A stretch of 64,000 bases of DNA from JACVRW01 sp963746825 (GCA_963746825.1 CAVVCU010000005.1:372001-436000), one strand, 5' to 3'; counted from the stretch's first letter, positions 23,233-32,937 are shown. The notes: generated from the sequence alone by a model not told the origin. A program made the numbers and translations.

Positions 23233-26118
23233 CTAGCCCGCGACGCGGAGAACCAGCACGGCCACATCGTCCCGCGGGGTGCCATTGGAAGCGCTGAGCG
23301 CGGCGTTCTCCACCCGGGCCGCGATGTCGTCCGCCTCCTCGCCCGCGCAGGCCGCGAGCAGGTGCGCAAGGCCCTCGACGTCCTCGGTCACGCCATCGGT
23401 GTAGAAGACCAGGGCATCGCCGGGATAGAGCGATGCCGAGTGATCCTCGATGTCCGGGTCGGGAAGGATCCCGATCAGGCTGCCCGGCATGCCCACGGGC
23501 TCCACTTCGCCGTGGCTGCGCACGAGGAGGGGGAGGGGGTGTCCCCCAACCGCGCAGATGACTCGTGCGCCCTGGTCTGAGGGCTCCAGGTGGGCGCAGG
23601 CGACGGTGCAGAAGCGGCGGTCGTCGCGCTGGCGCAGCAGCGCGTCGTTGAGCAGCTCGAGGCTTCGGCTCGGCAGCCGCTCGCGCCCTGCGACCGCCCG
23701 CAGCGTGTAGCGGGCGAGAGCCGTGACCGCGGCGGCGTCGGGTCCCTTGCCGCACACGTCTCCCATCACCACGGTCCAGCCGTGGGCCCCGCTCTCGAAG
23801 AGGTCGTAGAAGTCGCCTCCCACCTCGTTGCCCTCGCCGCTGGGGCGAAACCGGGCCGCCACGTCGATCCCGGGGATGTCGGGCAGCTCGGCCGGCAGCA
23901 GGCTCTGCTGCAGTGTGTGGGCGACATGCGCCCGCTCGGAGAACAGGCGCGCGTTGTCGATCGCGGCGGCACAGCGACGGGCCAGCTCCTCCGCGAGCTC
24001 GAGATCCTGCTCGTCGAAGCAGCGGCCGCCGGGGTCCGTGGCGAGGGTCAGCGCGCCAAACGCGCGGCCGCGTGCGGCCATCGGCGCCACGATCGCCGAG
24101 CGCATCCCCATGGCGCGCCCCAGGCGAAAGTAGGCGGGCCCTTCGACGGGGCCGGAATCGAGCTCCTCCTGGAGGTCGCTGTGCAGCTCAGCGCGGGCCG
24201 TCCGCAGCACGTTCGGAACGCCCAGAGGGGCGTTTCTTGCCGGGGGCGCAGCCCGGTAGAGATCCTGTGCCTCGCGCAGGCGCGCGGGGTCGGCGTGGGC
24301 CACTGCCACCCGGTCGATCCCCGCGCCATCCAGCGCGAGGTCGATGAACAGCCAGTCGGCGATGGTGGGGATCGCGAGGTCGGCCACCTGGCGCAGCACC
24401 TCTTCGGGATCGAGGGAGGCGCCGAGCACCGCGCTGCTCTCGGCCAGGAACCTTTGCGCCAGCTCGGCTCGCTTGTGCGTGGTTATGTCCTCGATCACGT
24501 TGATCGCCATCGTCACGCGGTTCTCACCGTCGCGGATGGGGGCCGCCTTGACCGCCGACCAGCGCTCGTCGCCTGACCCACGTTCACGGAAGCGCACCAC
24601 CGCCTGCGCCCTCTCGCCCAGCATCAGCGCACGCCGGCCCGGAAGCTCTTCCAGTAGGAACGGTTGGCCCTGCTCGTCAAGGATCTCGAAGCGGCCCATG
24701 ATGTCCGCCGGCGCCGCGGACAGCAGCGCCTCGCTCGAGTCGAAGCCGAGCAGCTCGACCGCGGCATCGTTGGCGAACAGCAGCCGGCCGTCCGGCGCCT
24801 GGGCGGTCACCGCGTCGGCGACCCCGCTGAGGATGGCCTCGAGCTGGTCTCTGGCCTCTCGGGCGTCGACGGTGGCGACCTGTTCGAGGCGCAGCAGCTC
24901 CTCGCGCTCCTGATCGGCCTGCTGTCGCCGGCTGATGTCGCGGACCGTGCCCGTAAACAGCGGCGGGTCGGCCCCGGCAACGCGGGTGATCGCCAGCTCG
25001 ACCGGGAATCGGGTGCCGTCGGCGCGCATGCCGGTCAGCTCGACCCGCCGCCCCAGGAGGGTGGACTCCCCGGTCTCGACGGTGCGGCGCAGGGCCGAGC
25101 GATGGTCCTCGCGAAACTCGGGCGGGACCACGAGCTCGGCCAGCTCGCTGCCGACGGCGTTCTGTGCCGCGTGACCGAACATGCGCTCGGCCGCCGGGTT
25201 GAACTCGGTCACGAAGCCCTTGCTGTCAATCACGATCACGGCGTCGAGCGACGAGGCGAGCACCGCCGATTTGCGGGCCTCCTCGTGGCGGACCGCCTCG
25301 GCGGCGCGCAGCCTCTGCATGAATTCGCCGATCAGGGTGCCGAGCGCGGTTGTGACCTCGAGCATCTCCGGCTCCGGGTCGCGCTCTTCCCGTGAGAAAA
25401 GCTCGATCACGGCGAGACAGTCCTCATGGGCGACGACCGGGAAGGCGACCCCGTCGCGGATCTGGGAGCGGGCCGCCGCCTCGGCGCGGATGAAGTTTCC
25501 CGCCGCGACGGCATCGGCCAGGAAGAGCGCACGGCCGCTGCTCCAGGCCTGGCCCGCGAAGCCCTTCCCGGACTCCACGGTGAGCCGGCGCGTAGCGTCC
25601 TCGAACTCCGGTACGTGTACGCCCGGCGCCGTCCACGAGACGACGGGCTCGAGCGTCTCACCGCGGACCACCCATAGGTGGCCGACCTGCCAGCCCAGCG
25701 GCTCGGCGATAGCCCTGAGCAGCGGCTCGGCGGAGTCCTGGACCGACTCCGCGTCGGCGAGCACACGGGCAACGCCGTATTGCACCTCGAGCCTGGCGGC
25801 GTTGCGTTCCCGCGTGTTGCGCAGATGCGCGATGGCGACGGCGAGGGCGCCCACCACGGCCACGGCGATCGCCCCGGCGACGTGCTCGGCCGACCCGAAC
25901 GCGTCGTCGGGCAGGCCCAGCGGGATCGCCACCACCGCGGCGACGAGGGCGACGATGGCGGTCGCGGTGACCGTGGCGCCCATGGCCGCGATCAACGGGC
26001 CGACGATCAGAAACTCCACCAGGACCGCGCGACCGACCGCGACGTCGACGGCCGCCACCAGGCCGATCGAAGCCAGCGCGAGCAGGAACATCCCGCGCGA
26101 GCCCCTCAGTAGCCCCAT
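23233..26118 (-). CDS. Membrane PAS/GAF sensor with SpoIIE-type PP2C phosphatase
   Basis: About 961 residues. Three or four N-terminal transmembrane helices (to about 105); a GAF domain (about 130-265); a PAS domain beginning LDAVIVIDSKGFVTEFNPAA; a second PAS near LEAILSGVADAVTAQAPDGR; a second GAF (about 555-715); and a C-terminal SpoIIE phosphatase with VVMGDVCGKGPDAAAV and ALVFYTDGVTED metal-binding Asps. It should dephosphorylate an anti-anti-sigma factor in response to signals sensed by the PAS/GAF modules. ATG 26118 is preferred to TTG 26136. Next downstream is the RsbW-like kinase. Confidence 0.9.
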   Translation of the reverse strand: MGLLRGSRGMFLLALASIGLVAAVDVAVGRAVLVEFLIVGPLIAAMGATVTATAIVALVAAVVAIPLGLPDDAFGSAEHVAGAIAVAVVGALAVAIAHLRNTRERNAARLEVQYGVARVLADAESVQDSAEPLLRAIAEPLGWQVGHLWVVRGETLEPVVSWTAPGVHVPEFEDATRRLTVESGKGFAGQAWSSGRALFLADAVAAGNFIRAEAAARSQIRDGVAFPVVAHEDCLAVIELFSREERDPEPEMLEVTTALGTLIGEFMQRLRAAEAVRHEEARKSAVLASSLDAVIVIDSKGFVTEFNPAAERMFGHAAQNAVGSELAELVVPPEFREDHRSALRRTVETGESTLLGRRVELTGMRADGTRFPVELAITRVAGADPPLFTGTVRDISRRQQADQEREELLRLEQVATVDAREARDQLEAILSGVADAVTAQAPDGRLLFANDAAVELLGFDSSEALLSAAPADIMGRFEILDEQGQPFLLEELPGRRALMLGERAQAVVRFRERGSGDERWSAVKAAPIRDGENRVTMAINVIEDITTHKRAELAQRFLAESSAVLGASLDPEEVLRQVADLAIPTIADWLFIDLALDGAGIDRVAVAHADPARLREAQDLYRAAPPARNAPLGVPNVLRTARAELHSDLQEELDSGPVEGPAYFRLGRAMGMRSAIVAPMAARGRAFGALTLATDPGGRCFDEQDLELAEELARRCAAAIDNARLFSERAHVAHTLQQSLLPAELPDIPGIDVAARFRPSGEGNEVGGDFYDLFESGAHGWTVVMGDVCGKGPDAAAVTALARYTLRAVAGRERLPSRSLELLNDALLRQRDDRRFCTVACAHLEPSDQGARVICAVGGHPLPLLVRSHGEVEPVGMPGSLIGILPDPDIEDHSASLYPGDALVFYTDGVTEDVEGLAHLLAACAGEEADDIAARVENAALSASNGTPRDDVAVLVLRVAG

Positions 26119-26172
26119 ATGGTTGTGCGAGCCCAACCGACTCCCAGATTACCGCTACGCCCCTGTCTCACG

Positions 26173-26877
26173 GTGAATCCGCCCGAACGCGAACCACAAG
26201 GCGTCGTCCGCGTACGGGCGCCCAATCCATCGGCGCTCACGCTCGACGGCACCAACACCTATGTGGCCGCGGGCTGGATCGTCGACCCGGGGCCTGACGA
26301 CGAGCGCCATCTAGAGGCGGTGCGCCGCGCGGCGGGCGACCAGGCGGAGGGCGTGGTGCTGACGCACGGCCACGCCGACCATGCCGAGGGTGCGCAGCGG
26401 CTCGGGTTGCCGGTCAGCCTGCCCGCGGACGGAGAGGTCGTGGGCCCGTTTCGGGCGCTGGCCACACCCGGGCATTCCCCGGACAGCGTGTGCCTGGTGG
26501 CGGGAAGCGCCTGCTTCACGGGCGACACCGTGCTGGGCAGCGGCAGCGTGTTCGTCGCGCCCGGCGAGGGCTCGCTGTCGGCCTACCTCGAGTCGCTGCG
26601 GCGGCTGCGCGAGATCCAGCTCGAGGTTCTGTGCCCGGGCCACGGCCCCTACGTCTGGAATCCGGCGGCCAAACTCGACGAGTACATAGCCCACCGCCTG
26701 GACCGCGAGCGACGCCTCCTCGAGGCCCTCGACGCAGGGCTGCGCACCCACGAGGAGCTGCTCGATTCGGCGTGGCCCGACGCGCCGGCCGAGCTGCGGG
26801 CATTCGCCGAGCTGTCACTGCGCTCGCACCTGGAGAAGCTGGAGGAGGAGGGGCGGCTGCCGGACGGGGTCGCCTAG
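26173..26877 (+). CDS. Metallo-beta-lactamase-fold hydrolase (LACTB2-like)
   Basis: A 234-residue protein: substrate-side strand NPSALTLDGTNTYV, zinc motif LTHGHADHAEGA (HxHxDH), later ligands in ATPGHSPDSV, CFTGDTV and CPGHGP, and a C-terminal winged-helix-like segment typical of the LACTB2/endoribonuclease branch. It may act on RNA or thioesters; the substrate is not defined by sequence. GTG at 26173 is the likely start, giving MNPPEREPQG. Convergent with the SRPBCC gene (4-bp overlap). Confidence 0.85.
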   Translation: MNPPEREPQGVVRVRAPNPSALTLDGTNTYVAAGWIVDPGPDDERHLEAVRRAAGDQAEGVVLTHGHADHAEGAQRLGLPVSLPADGEVVGPFRALATPGHSPDSVCLVAGSACFTGDTVLGSGSVFVAPGEGSLSAYLESLRRLREIQLEVLCPGHGPYVWNPAAKLDEYIAHRLDRERRLLEALDAGLRTHEELLDSAWPDAPAELRAFAELSLRSHLEKLEEEGRLPDGVA

Positions 26878-27326
26878 GCCGAACCTTTCCGGGCCGCTTC
26901 TTCGAGGAGCAACGCTTGGCGCAGGCCGTCGAGGGACTGCCTCGTCCAGCGGCGGAAGTAGATCCTGCCCAGCGCTTGGTCGAAGAGGCGGTCACCAAGC
27001 CGCTGGGGCTGAATGCCCATCTCAACCTCCACGAACGTGCCACCCTGCGCGTCGGTGAGCAGCCAGTCGGCATACATGCCGGTGAGTCGGCAGCTCATCC
27101 GTATCTCACGCAGGTTCTCGCGCCGCTCGAGCAGGAAACTCGACTCCGACCGCCCGCCGATCGGATCCTTTGTCACCTGCACGTACTCGTCGCCTTCCTC
27201 GAAGCGCTCTCCCCGCACCTCGATCACCCGCGGCCACCACTCCGGATATCGGCTGGGCGTGCCGACAAACCTCCACACCTCATCGAGCGGAGCCTCAAGA
27301 TGGGCTTCCTGCCGGTGTGCGGACAC
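26874..27326 (-). CDS. SRPBCC family protein
   Basis: A 150-residue START-like protein: EAHLEAPLDEVWRFVGTPSR then YPEWWPRVIEV at the cavity entrance, a long sheet, and the closing helix TRQSLDGLRQALLLEE. Probably binds a lipid or other hydrophobic ligand; function unknown. GTG start. It is transcribed away from efp. Confidence 0.78.
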   Translation of the reverse strand: MSAHRQEAHLEAPLDEVWRFVGTPSRYPEWWPRVIEVRGERFEEGDEYVQVTKDPIGGRSESSFLLERRENLREIRMSCRLTGMYADWLLTDAQGGTFVEVEMGIQPQRLGDRLFDQALGRIYFRRWTRQSLDGLRQALLLEEAARKGSA

Positions 27327-27360
27327 GAGGCCAGTCTCTCACTCTCGGCTGCGGCGCGAC

Positions 27361-27366
27361 TAACCT
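27361..27366 (+). promoter_or_regulatory. Probable -10 element of the efp operon
   Basis: TAACCT lies eight bases before the GTG start of efp with no Shine-Dalgarno sequence, matching a TANNNT leaderless promoter. The -35 region is not evident. Confidence 0.4.
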
Positions 27367-27374
27367 TCATCGCC

Positions 27375-27935
27375 GTGGTAAGCACCAACCAATTCAAGAA
27401 CGGAATGCACGTCGACGTCGACGGCACGGTCTTCAAGATCGTCGACTTCCAGCACGTCAAGCCGGGCAAGGGCGGCGCCTTCGTTCGCACGAAGCTCAAG
27501 CGCGCCAACGACGGCGCGGTGATCGACCGGACCTTCCGCGCGGGGGAGAAGTTCCGCCCCGTGCGCACCGAGACGCGGCGCATGCAGTTTCTCTACACCG
27601 ACGGCACGGACGCCCACTTCATGGACACCCAGACCTACGACCAGCTCGCGCTGCCCGAGGACTCCGTGGCGGAGTCGCTCAAGTGGATCATGCCCAACGA
27701 GGAGGTCGATCTTCTCTACGTCGACGAGGATCCCAGCGACGTCCAGGTGCCGAGCGCGGTGGAGCTGACGGTCAAGGAGACCCAGCCGGGCGTGAAGGGC
27801 GACACGGTGTCGGGCGGCGGCGACAAGCCGGCCACGCTCGAGTCCGGGGTCGTGGTGCGGGTGCCGCTGTTCGTGAACGAAGGCGATCGGGTGCGGGTGG
27901 ACACCCGCTCGGGCGACTACATGTCGCGCGCGTAG
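27375..27935 (+). CDS. efp: Translation elongation factor P
   Basis: A 186-residue protein with the three-domain EF-P layout: TNQFKNGMHVDVDGTVFKIV at the start, the tip loop KPGKGGAFVRTKLK bearing the residue that contacts the peptidyl-tRNA CCA end, the middle domain MQFLYTDGTDAHFMD, and the C-terminal OB domain ending VPLFVNEGDRVRVDTRSGDY. It rescues ribosomes stalled at polyproline. The start is GTG. It leads a tight run with nusB five bases downstream. Confidence 0.96.
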   Translation: MVSTNQFKNGMHVDVDGTVFKIVDFQHVKPGKGGAFVRTKLKRANDGAVIDRTFRAGEKFRPVRTETRRMQFLYTDGTDAHFMDTQTYDQLALPEDSVAESLKWIMPNEEVDLLYVDEDPSDVQVPSAVELTVKETQPGVKGDTVSGGGDKPATLESGVVVRVPLFVNEGDRVRVDTRSGDYMSRA

Positions 27936-27940
27936 GTCGA

Positions 27941-28321
27941 GTGCGGAGAACCGATCAGCGCCGGGCCGCGGTGGTAGCGCTCTACCAGTCCGATGTGACG
28001 GGCCGGCCGGCTCCCGGGCTCCTGCCCCACCGCGCCACCGAGTTCAGCCGCGAGCTCGTGGACGGCACGCAGCGCGAACAGGCCGAGCTCGATGAGCTGA
28101 TCGAGCGTCACGCGAGCGGCTGGTCGCTGAGCCGGATCGCTCCACTGGAGCGCAACATCCTGCGCGTGGCCCTCTTCGAGCTGCTGCACCGTCCCGACGT
28201 GCCGGCGGAGGTGGCGATCGACGAGGCCGTCGAGGCGGCCAAGGAGCTGTGCTCGGTTGACGCCCCGGGTTTCGTCAACGGGATTCTCGGGGCCGTTGAG
28301 CGGGAAGAGGTGAGGTCATGA
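27941..28321 (+). CDS. nusB: Transcription antitermination factor NusB
   Basis: A 126-residue all-helical NusB: RRTDQRRAAVVALYQSDVTG at the N-terminus, then WSLSRIAPLERNILRVALFE and VAIDEAVEAAKELCSVDAPG, ending FVNGILGAV. It binds boxA RNA with NusE in rRNA transcription. GTG start five bases after efp; its TGA overlaps the ATG of xseB (ATGA). Confidence 0.94.
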   Translation: MRRTDQRRAAVVALYQSDVTGRPAPGLLPHRATEFSRELVDGTQREQAELDELIERHASGWSLSRIAPLERNILRVALFELLHRPDVPAEVAIDEAVEAAKELCSVDAPGFVNGILGAVEREEVRS

Positions 28322-28521
28322 ACGCAGAGCCCCCCAACCTGGAGGAGCTCGCCGCGGAGCTCGAGTCGGTGGCCGACAAGCTGCGTGCCGAGGCGATCGA
28401 CCACGAGGAGGCCGCCGATCTGGTCGAGCGCTGCGCCGAGCTGGCCCAGCGGATCGGCACGGAGATCGACGCTCGCAGCCGCTCGGCCGCCGAGGCCGAG
28501 GGCCAGGAACGCCTTCTGTGA
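28318..28521 (+). CDS. xseB: Exodeoxyribonuclease VII small subunit
   Basis: A 67-residue helical protein with the XseB pattern: NLEELAAELESVADKLRAEA, then an AADLVERCAELAQ helix. XseB subunits coat the XseA catalytic subunit. It overlaps nusB and the next gene by four bases on each side. xseA, usually just upstream, is not in this window, so the large subunit must be elsewhere. Confidence 0.88.
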   Translation: MNAEPPNLEELAAELESVADKLRAEAIDHEEAADLVERCAELAQRIGTEIDARSRSAAEAEGQERLL

Positions 28522-29399
28522 GCACCGGCGTGGAGGCACCCTCCTACCCGGTCGACCTCCAGAGACAGGTCGACGCCTACCTGCAGGGGCTGCACTTCGC
28601 CTCCGAGCCCGCCACCGCCCGGCTCGACGAGGCCATGCGCTACTCGCTGCTGGCGGGCGGCAAGCGCATCCGTCCCGTGCTCGCGCTGGCCACCGCCGAG
28701 GCGCTCGGCCGCGATCCGGCGAGCGTCCTTCCGCTCGCGGGTGCCATCGAGATGATCCACACCTATTCGCTGATCCACGACGACCTGCCCGCCATGGACG
28801 ACGACGACCTGCGCCGCGGCCGGCCCACCTGTCACGTGGCCTACGGCGAGGATGTGGCGATCCTGGCCGGAGACGGCCTCTTCGCCGAGGCGCTGCGCCT
28901 TGCCCTGGCCGAGCAGCAGGGCCCGCCGGAGAACGTGCTCGGCGCCGTGCGCGAGCTGGTGAGCGCGGCGGGCACCACCGGCATGGTGGGCGGACAGTTC
29001 CTCGACGTGGCCGGCGAGGGAGACCTGGAGCTGCGCCACCTGCACGAGCTGAAGACCGGAGCCCTCATCGGCGCGGCAGTGTGCTGCGTGCTCGCGCTCG
29101 AGGGCCTCGACGAACCTGCCACACTCCCTTACCGGCGCTTTGCAGCGGAACTCGGAGTGGTTTTCCAGATCGTCGACGACATCCTCGACGTGACCGGGGA
29201 CGAGGCCGAGACGGGAAAGTCACGCGGCTCGGATGAGCGCCACGGAAAAGCAACCTACGTGAGCGTTTACGGACTCGACAAGGCGAGGGAACTGGCGCGA
29301 GAGGCGCACGCGAGCGCCCGCTCGGCCCTCGACACCGCCGAGGGCTCCACCGACCGCCTGGCCCGCGTCGCGGACTACATCCTCGAGCGCACGGCATGA
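28518..29399 (+). CDS. ispA: Polyprenyl diphosphate synthase (farnesyl/geranylgeranyl type)
   Basis: A 293-residue trans-prenyltransferase. First Asp-rich motif in SLIHDDLPAMDDDDLRRG, second in FQIVDDILDVTGD; LAGGKRIRPVLALATAEALG carries the diphosphate-binding Lys and Arg. It condenses IPP with allylic diphosphates to C15 or C20 chains; length cannot be fixed from sequence alone. GTG start in a GTGA overlap with xseB, and its stop overlaps the ATG of dxs, the first enzyme of the same isoprenoid route. Confidence 0.92.
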   Translation: MSTGVEAPSYPVDLQRQVDAYLQGLHFASEPATARLDEAMRYSLLAGGKRIRPVLALATAEALGRDPASVLPLAGAIEMIHTYSLIHDDLPAMDDDDLRRGRPTCHVAYGEDVAILAGDGLFAEALRLALAEQQGPPENVLGAVRELVSAAGTTGMVGGQFLDVAGEGDLELRHLHELKTGALIGAAVCCVLALEGLDEPATLPYRRFAAELGVVFQIVDDILDVTGDEAETGKSRGSDERHGKATYVSVYGLDKARELAREAHASARSALDTAEGSTDRLARVADYILERTA

Positions 29400-31343
29400 C
29401 GACGCTGCTGTCCGCCATCGACGGACCCGAGGACCTCAAGGGCCTCGACGACGAACAGCTCGCCCAGGTCGCCCAGGAGGTGCGCGAGCTGATCATCGAC
29501 ACGATCGGCGAGATCGGCGGGCACTTCGGAGCCAACCTCGGGGCCTGCGAGATAGCGGTCGCCCTGCACTCGCTGCTCGAGTCCCCGCGCGACAAGGTGC
29601 TCTGGGACGTCGGCCACCAGGCCTACCCCCACAAGGTGCTCACCGGCCGCCGCGACGAGCTCGACACGATCCGCAAGTACGGCGGCCTCGCCCCGTTCTG
29701 CGCCATGCACGAGTCCGAGCACGACATCATGGGCGCGGGCCACGCCTCCACCTCGGTGTCGTACGCGGTGGGCATCAAGGAGGCCATGCGGCGGGGCGCC
29801 GCGCCCGACGGCAAGGTGGTCGCGGTGATCGGCGACGGCGCGCTCACCGGGGGCGTGTCCTTCGAGGCGCTGCTCAACGCCGGCGGCCTCGACGTGCCGA
29901 TCGTGATCGTGCGTCAACGACAACGGCATGTCGATCTCCCCCAACGTGGGTGCGCTGTCGCGCTACTTCAACCGCATGCGCCTCAACCCGAAGCTCTACC
30001 ACGCGCGTGAGGATGCCGAGGAGACCCTCACCAAGCTGCCGGCGGGCATCGGCAAGCGCATCGAGCGCCTGGGGCCGATCTTCAAGGAGTCGCTGAAGGC
30101 CTACTGGGCGCCCGGGCTGTTCTTCGAGGAGCTCGACCTGGCCTACGTCGGAGTGATCGACGGCCACGACGTGAAGGCCCTGCGCCAGGCCATCGGCGAC
30201 GCGCTCGAGGCCGATCGGCCCGTGGTCGTGCACTGCAAGACGGTGAAGGGCAAGGGCTTCGTGCCCGCCGAGGAGGGCGGTCTCGAGGGCATGGAGCGCT
30301 GGCACGCGGCCAAGCCCGGGTCGATCGTCGACGGCGCCGCGGCTCCCAAGAAGAAGGCGCCGGCGAGCGCGAAGCCCGCGGCGCCGCCGCAGTACACGCA
30401 GGTTTTCGGCGAGGCGCTGACCGAGGAGGCGCGCCGCGACGATCGCGTGGTCGGCATCACCGCGGCCATGAACTCCGGCACCGGCCTGAACATCCTGCAA
30501 AAGGAGCTACCCGAGCGCTACTACGACGTGGGTATCGCGGAGCAGCACGCCGTGCTGTTCGCCGCGGGGCTGGCTCTCGAGGGCGCCAAGCCCGTGGCCG
30601 CCATCTACTCCACCTTCCTGCAGCGCGGCTACGACCAGATCGTCCACGACGTCTGCCTCCAGAGCCTCAACGTGGTGTTCGCCATGGACCGCGCGGGCCT
30701 GGTGGGCGACGACGGGCCCACCCACCACGGCGCCTTCGACATCTCCTACCTGCGCTGCCTGCCGAACATGGTTCAGCTCGCCCCGCGCGACGAGGCCATG
30801 CTGGTGAACATGCTGCACACCGCCCTCGCCTACGACGACGGCCCGGTGGCCCTGCGCTATCCGCGCGGCGAGGCCGAGGGAGTCGCCCTGCCCGAGCGCC
30901 CCGAGACGATCGAGATCGGCCGCGGCGAGGTCCTCAGCGAGGGCGAGCGCGTCGCGCTGCTGGGCTACGGCTACGGCGTCGCGGTGGCCCGCGGCGCGGC
31001 GGAGATGCTGGCGGCCGAGCACGGAATCGAGCCGACCGTGGCCGACGCGCGCTTCGCCAAGCCGCTCGACGCCGAGCTCATCGAGCGGCTGGCCGCCGAC
31101 CACGAGCTGATCGTGACCGTCGAGGAAAACGTGCTGGCGGGCGGCTTCGGCTCGGGCGTGCTCGAGCACCTGGCCGATCACGACCTGCTGGGCGCCACGC
31201 GCGTGCTGCGGATCGGCCTGCCCGACCGCTACGTCACCCACGGCAAGCCCGCGCTGCTGCGCGAGGAGGTCGGCCTTACCCCCGAGGCCGTGGCGCAGCG
31301 GGTGGCCCAGGCCGTGCTGGAGCCGAGCGGCGCCTTGGCCTGA
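29396..31343 (+). CDS. dxs: 1-deoxy-D-xylulose-5-phosphate synthase, reading frame interrupted
   Basis: Two abutting frames together encode a full Dxs (about 648 residues), which makes DXP from pyruvate and glyceraldehyde-3-phosphate with thiamine diphosphate. The first frame runs to the cofactor motif (GDGALTGGVSFEALLNAGG). The second resumes with NDNGMSISPNVGAL and contains GIAEQHAVLFAAGLAL and the C-terminal transketolase domain. The break is at about 29911-29915, where one extra base in GTGCGTCAAC disrupts VNDNG in the middle of the cofactor site. As Dxs is normally essential, a sequence error is the simplest explanation. A Lys/Ala/Pro-rich linker (about 315-330) separates the domains. 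Confidence 0.93.
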
Positions 31344-31374
31344 GGCCGCCCCGGCACACCTGACGGTCGGGCGC

Positions 31375-32436
31375 CTACCAGCGCGAAAAGGCCTGATCGG
31401 CCTCCAGCCGCAGCGCCATCGCGGTGATCAGCCGGATCACGTTCTCCACGTCGTCGAGCTCCACCAGCTCGACCGGCGAGTGCATGTAGCGCAGCGGAAT
31501 CGAGACGATCGCGGTCGGTACCCCGGTGCGGCTGAGGTGGACCGAGTCGGCGTCGGTGTGCGTGGCCCCGCCGGAGACCTCGACGGTGGTGTCGATGCCC
31601 TCGGCCTCGGCCGCGGCGGCGAGCAGGTCGTTGAGCGGCCGGCTCACGATGGCTCCGCGCGTGACCGCGGGCCCGCTTCCCAGGCCGTGGTCGCCCAGCT
31701 CGCCCACCTCCACTCCGGGCACGTCGGTGGCATGGGTCACGTCGACCACCACGGCCAGGTCGGGCTGCAGGCCGTAGGCCATGGCCCGGGCTCCGTGCGC
31801 GCCGATCTCCTCCTGGACGGCGGCCACGCCGGCCACCGGCCCGCCGCCGCCGCCCTGCTCGTGCACTCGTCGCGCGACCTCGAAGGCCACGTAGATGCCG
31901 AGGCGGTTGTCCAGCGAGCGAGAGGCCACCCGGCCGTTCGGCAGCTCGAGCGGCTCGGCCGCGATCACGATCGAGTCGCCCTCGGCGACCATGCCGCGCG
32001 CCTCGTCGCCGTCGCGGGCGCCGATGTCCACGCGCAGGTCCTTGACCTTGACCGCCTGCTTTCGCTCCTCCTGCTCGAGCACGTGGATCGGCTTGCGCCC
32101 AACGACGCCGGGCACGGACCCGTCGCGCGTGCTCACCTCGACGCGCTGGCCCACCAGCACCTGCGGATCCCAGCCTCCGGTGCCCACCACGTGGAGAAAG
32201 CCCTTGTCGTTGATGTGGCTCACCAGCAGGCCGATCTCGTCGATGTGCCCCACCACGGCCAGCAGCGGGTGCTCGGAGCGCCCTCCCACCCGGGCCACCG
32301 AGGTGCCCATGGCGTCGGCGCTCACCTCGGCCCCGAAGGCCTCGGCGGCCTCGCGCCACACGGTCGCCACCGCCCCCTCGTGGCCGGGCGGGCCCGGGGT
32401 GGTGAGCAGTTGGCGCAGCAGGTCGGGGAGGCTCAT
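31375..32436 (-). CDS. M42-family metallo-aminopeptidase
   Basis: A 353-residue M42 peptidase of the TET/glutamyl-aminopeptidase type. Metal and catalytic residues are in VVGHIDEIGLLV (His, Asp), SRSLDNRLG (bridging Asp), AVQEEIGAHGA (Glu-Glu), VVDVTHATD (Asp) and RYMHSPVE (His). A PDZ-like insert (about 75-165) follows the first motif. These enzymes form dodecameric tetrahedra that trim peptides in the cytoplasm. Its ATG overlaps the OsmC stop by four bases. Confidence 0.9.
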   Translation of the reverse strand: MSLPDLLRQLLTTPGPPGHEGAVATVWREAAEAFGAEVSADAMGTSVARVGGRSEHPLLAVVGHIDEIGLLVSHINDKGFLHVVGTGGWDPQVLVGQRVEVSTRDGSVPGVVGRKPIHVLEQEERKQAVKVKDLRVDIGARDGDEARGMVAEGDSIVIAAEPLELPNGRVASRSLDNRLGIYVAFEVARRVHEQGGGGGPVAGVAAVQEEIGAHGARAMAYGLQPDLAVVVDVTHATDVPGVEVGELGDHGLGSGPAVTRGAIVSRPLNDLLAAAAEAEGIDTTVEVSGGATHTDADSVHLSRTGVPTAIVSIPLRYMHSPVELVELDDVENVIRLITAMALRLEADQAFSRW

Positions 32437-32891
32437 GCGCGGACCTCGATGGTGGCTTCGATCGTCATCTCGCTGGTGAGGCTATTCGCGATGTAACAGT
32501 GCTCGTGCGCCGTGGTCACGAGCTTGCGCACCCTTTCCTCGCTCGCCGGCCCGGCGACTGCGATGCGCGGCCGCAGCGTGATCTCCGTGATCGACACCGG
32601 GTCGGCATCCTCGGGCATCAGCGCCGTGGCGTCGTCGTCGTAGGCCACCACGTCGATGCGGGCCTTGGCCGCCAGGTGCAGGAACCAAAGGAGCTGACAC
32701 GAGGAAGCCGCCATCACCACGAGCTGCTCGGGGTTGAGCACCGCCGGGTCGCCCTTGGCCTCGCCCGTGGTCAGGTGGATCTCCTGCTCGGCCGGGGGCG
32801 CCAGCGCGGTGTGGGCGCGGTCGTAGCTCTCCCAGCCGAGGCCGGTGGAGCCGGTCCAGCGCACCTTGGCCTCATAGCGGTGGTCGCTCAT
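32433..32891 (-). CDS. OsmC/Ohr-family protein
   Basis: A 152-residue OsmC-like protein. One redox Cys is in VVMAASSCQLLWFLH and the second in AHEHCYIANSL, the two-Cys pattern for organic hydroperoxide reduction. The N-terminus YEAKVRWTGSTGLGWESYDR fits the YhfA/OsmC branch. I start at ATG 32891; two GTGs lie three codons upstream. It is co-transcribed with the M42 peptidase gene through a 4-bp overlap. Confidence 0.88.
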   Translation of the reverse strand: MSDHRYEAKVRWTGSTGLGWESYDRAHTALAPPAEQEIHLTTGEAKGDPAVLNPEQLVVMAASSCQLLWFLHLAAKARIDVVAYDDDATALMPEDADPVSITEITLRPRIAVAGPASEERVRKLVTTAHEHCYIANSLTSEMTIEATIEVRA

Positions 32892-32921
32892 CGGCACCAC
32901 GCTAGTACCCCAACGAAACGA

Positions 32922-32937
32922 CCCCGCTTTCGCGGGG
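32922..32937 (-). terminator. Hairpin terminator after the membrane protein gene
   Basis: CCCCGC-TTTC-GCGGGG is a perfect 6-bp G-C stem. On the minus strand it is followed by TCGTTTCGTT, a loose T-rich tract, so it would end transcription of the gene at 32988-33347 before osmC. Confidence 0.6.
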
